Source: an uncultured Micrococcaceae bacterium
GTDB taxonomy: Bacteria; Actinomycetota; Actinomycetes; Actinomycetales; Micrococcaceae
Assembly: GCA_937896705.1 (NCBI GenBank)
Contig: CALBOC010000077.1
Location: forward strand, 1-6,841
DNA length: 6,841 nucleotides
Direction: 5' to 3'
The position numbers and the translations under genes are program-made. The notes beneath the pieces were generated by a model, which was not told the DNA's origin, did no database searches, and worked only from the letters and a program-made list of their open reading frames with translations. Positions 6,256-6,841 of this stretch are shown here, piece after piece (position 1 is the stretch's first letter; every line of letters begins with the position of its first letter).

Positions 6256-6841
6256 TCGTTGAAGACTCCGTCCTGTTGCGCGAAGGTCTGGTGCGGCTGT
6301 TAGAACATTCGGGCCACCAGGTCGCCGCAGCCCTACCGGACACCACTGAGCTATTCACTACGATCGACACCGATATGCCAGACCTGGCCATCCTGGATGT
6401 GCGCCTACCACCGACCTGGTCGGATGAAGGCATTCGGGCAGCCATCACAATTCGTGAACGCTACCCGGAACTGCCACTGCTAGTGCTCTCCCAGTACGTC
6501 GAAGAGCGCTACGCGTCCGAGCTGATCTCAACCCATACTTCGGCACTGGGGTATCTACTCAAAGACCGGGTCGCCGATGTGACCGAGTTCGTCGAATCGC
6601 TCGAGCAAATCCGGTCTGGCGGAACCATCCTCGACCCGGAAGTGGTGGCACAGCTGTTGACCAGAACACACCATGACGATCGCATGCAACGGCTCACCGA
6701 TCGCGAGCGCACCGTGCTGGCGGCAGTCGCCGAAGGAAAATCCAACCAAGCCATCGCCAAACTCTTGCACCTTTCCGAAGCCAGCGTGGAAAAACACATC
6801 ACCGCGATCTTCCAGAAACTTGAACTTGAAGCAGACGGCAC
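6243..6841 (+). CDS. LuxR/NarL-family response regulator (3' end beyond the window)
   Basis: The start ATG 6243 lies inside the last codons of the kinase gene (13-base overlap), with GGAAG ten bases upstream, so the two are one operon and probably translationally coupled. The 199 visible codons contain a receiver domain (about 1-120) with the acidic pair Glu7/Asp8, phosphoacceptor Asp52 in AILDVRLPP, Ser83 in LLVLSQYVE and Lys107 in GYLLKDRV. The C-terminal LuxR-type helix-turn-helix (151-195) begins LTDRERTVLAAVAEGKSNQ, and its recognition helix contains SVEKHITAIFQKL. The VEKHI pattern is common in actinobacterial members. Phosphorylated by the neighbouring kinase, it would bind DNA as a dimer and activate or repress genes. 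Its targets are unknown; the divergent region upstream of the kinase is a natural candidate. Only the last few residues are missing. Confidence 0.9.
   Translation, partial: MRILIVEDSVLLREGLVRLLEHSGHQVAAALPDTTELFTTIDTDMPDLAILDVRLPPTWSDEGIRAAITIRERYPELPLLVLSQYVEERYASELISTHTSALGYLLKDRVADVTEFVESLEQIRSGGTILDPEVVAQLLTRTHHDDRMQRLTDRERTVLAAVAEGKSNQAIAKLLHLSEASVEKHITAIFQKLELEADG

Overview
The window looks like chromosomal DNA from a high-GC Gram-positive bacterium (Actinomycetota, possibly Micrococcales-like). The clues are GC-rich codon use, a NarL-type two-component pair of the actinobacterial kind (kinase with a multi-pass 'Sensor' domain; regulator whose helix-turn-helix carries a VEKHI..IFQKL helix), and a heteromeric-type sarcosine oxidase locus. 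The genus cannot be fixed from this sequence alone.

Layout. Bases 1-1293 (+) hold the 3' end of a sarcosine oxidase gene: the C-terminal folate-binding (GcvT-like) part of the alpha subunit, running without a stop into a gamma-subunit (SoxG-like) domain. The rest of the gene and probably the other sox genes lie to the left, outside the window. A near-ideal hairpin at 1313-1352 follows, with perfect 14-bp arms but only a weak T tract. Between 1353 and 1794 no intact gene is convincing; the minus strand there carries what looks like a small acidic-protein gene broken by two in-frame TAA codons (1373-1726). Bases 1795-4779 (-) encode a large FAD plus 4Fe-4S plus double-CCG dehydrogenase of the Dld-II/YdiJ (D-lactate / D-2-hydroxyglutarate) class, convergent with the sox gene. 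A 192-bp divergent intergenic region (4780-4971) separates it from a two-component pair on the plus strand: a membrane histidine kinase (4972-6255) and a response regulator (6243 to the window end, incomplete), translationally overlapping by 13 bases.

How they may work together. The sox product oxidises sarcosine to glycine, transferring the methyl carbon to tetrahydrofolate and making H2O2. The FAD/Fe-S protein oxidises a D-2-hydroxy acid and passes electrons through its clusters, probably towards the respiratory chain. The two-component pair senses an unknown, probably membrane-linked, signal. Only the head-to-head arrangement of the dehydrogenase and the kinase hints at shared control; no functional link between the sox gene and the rest is visible.

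I see no rRNA, tRNA, CRISPR array, insertion sequence or phage gene, and no clearly new biological system. The points most worth a second look are the alpha-gamma sarcosine oxidase fusion and the interrupted minus-strand reading frame. The kinase promoter geometry, which suggests a leaderless mRNA, comes next.
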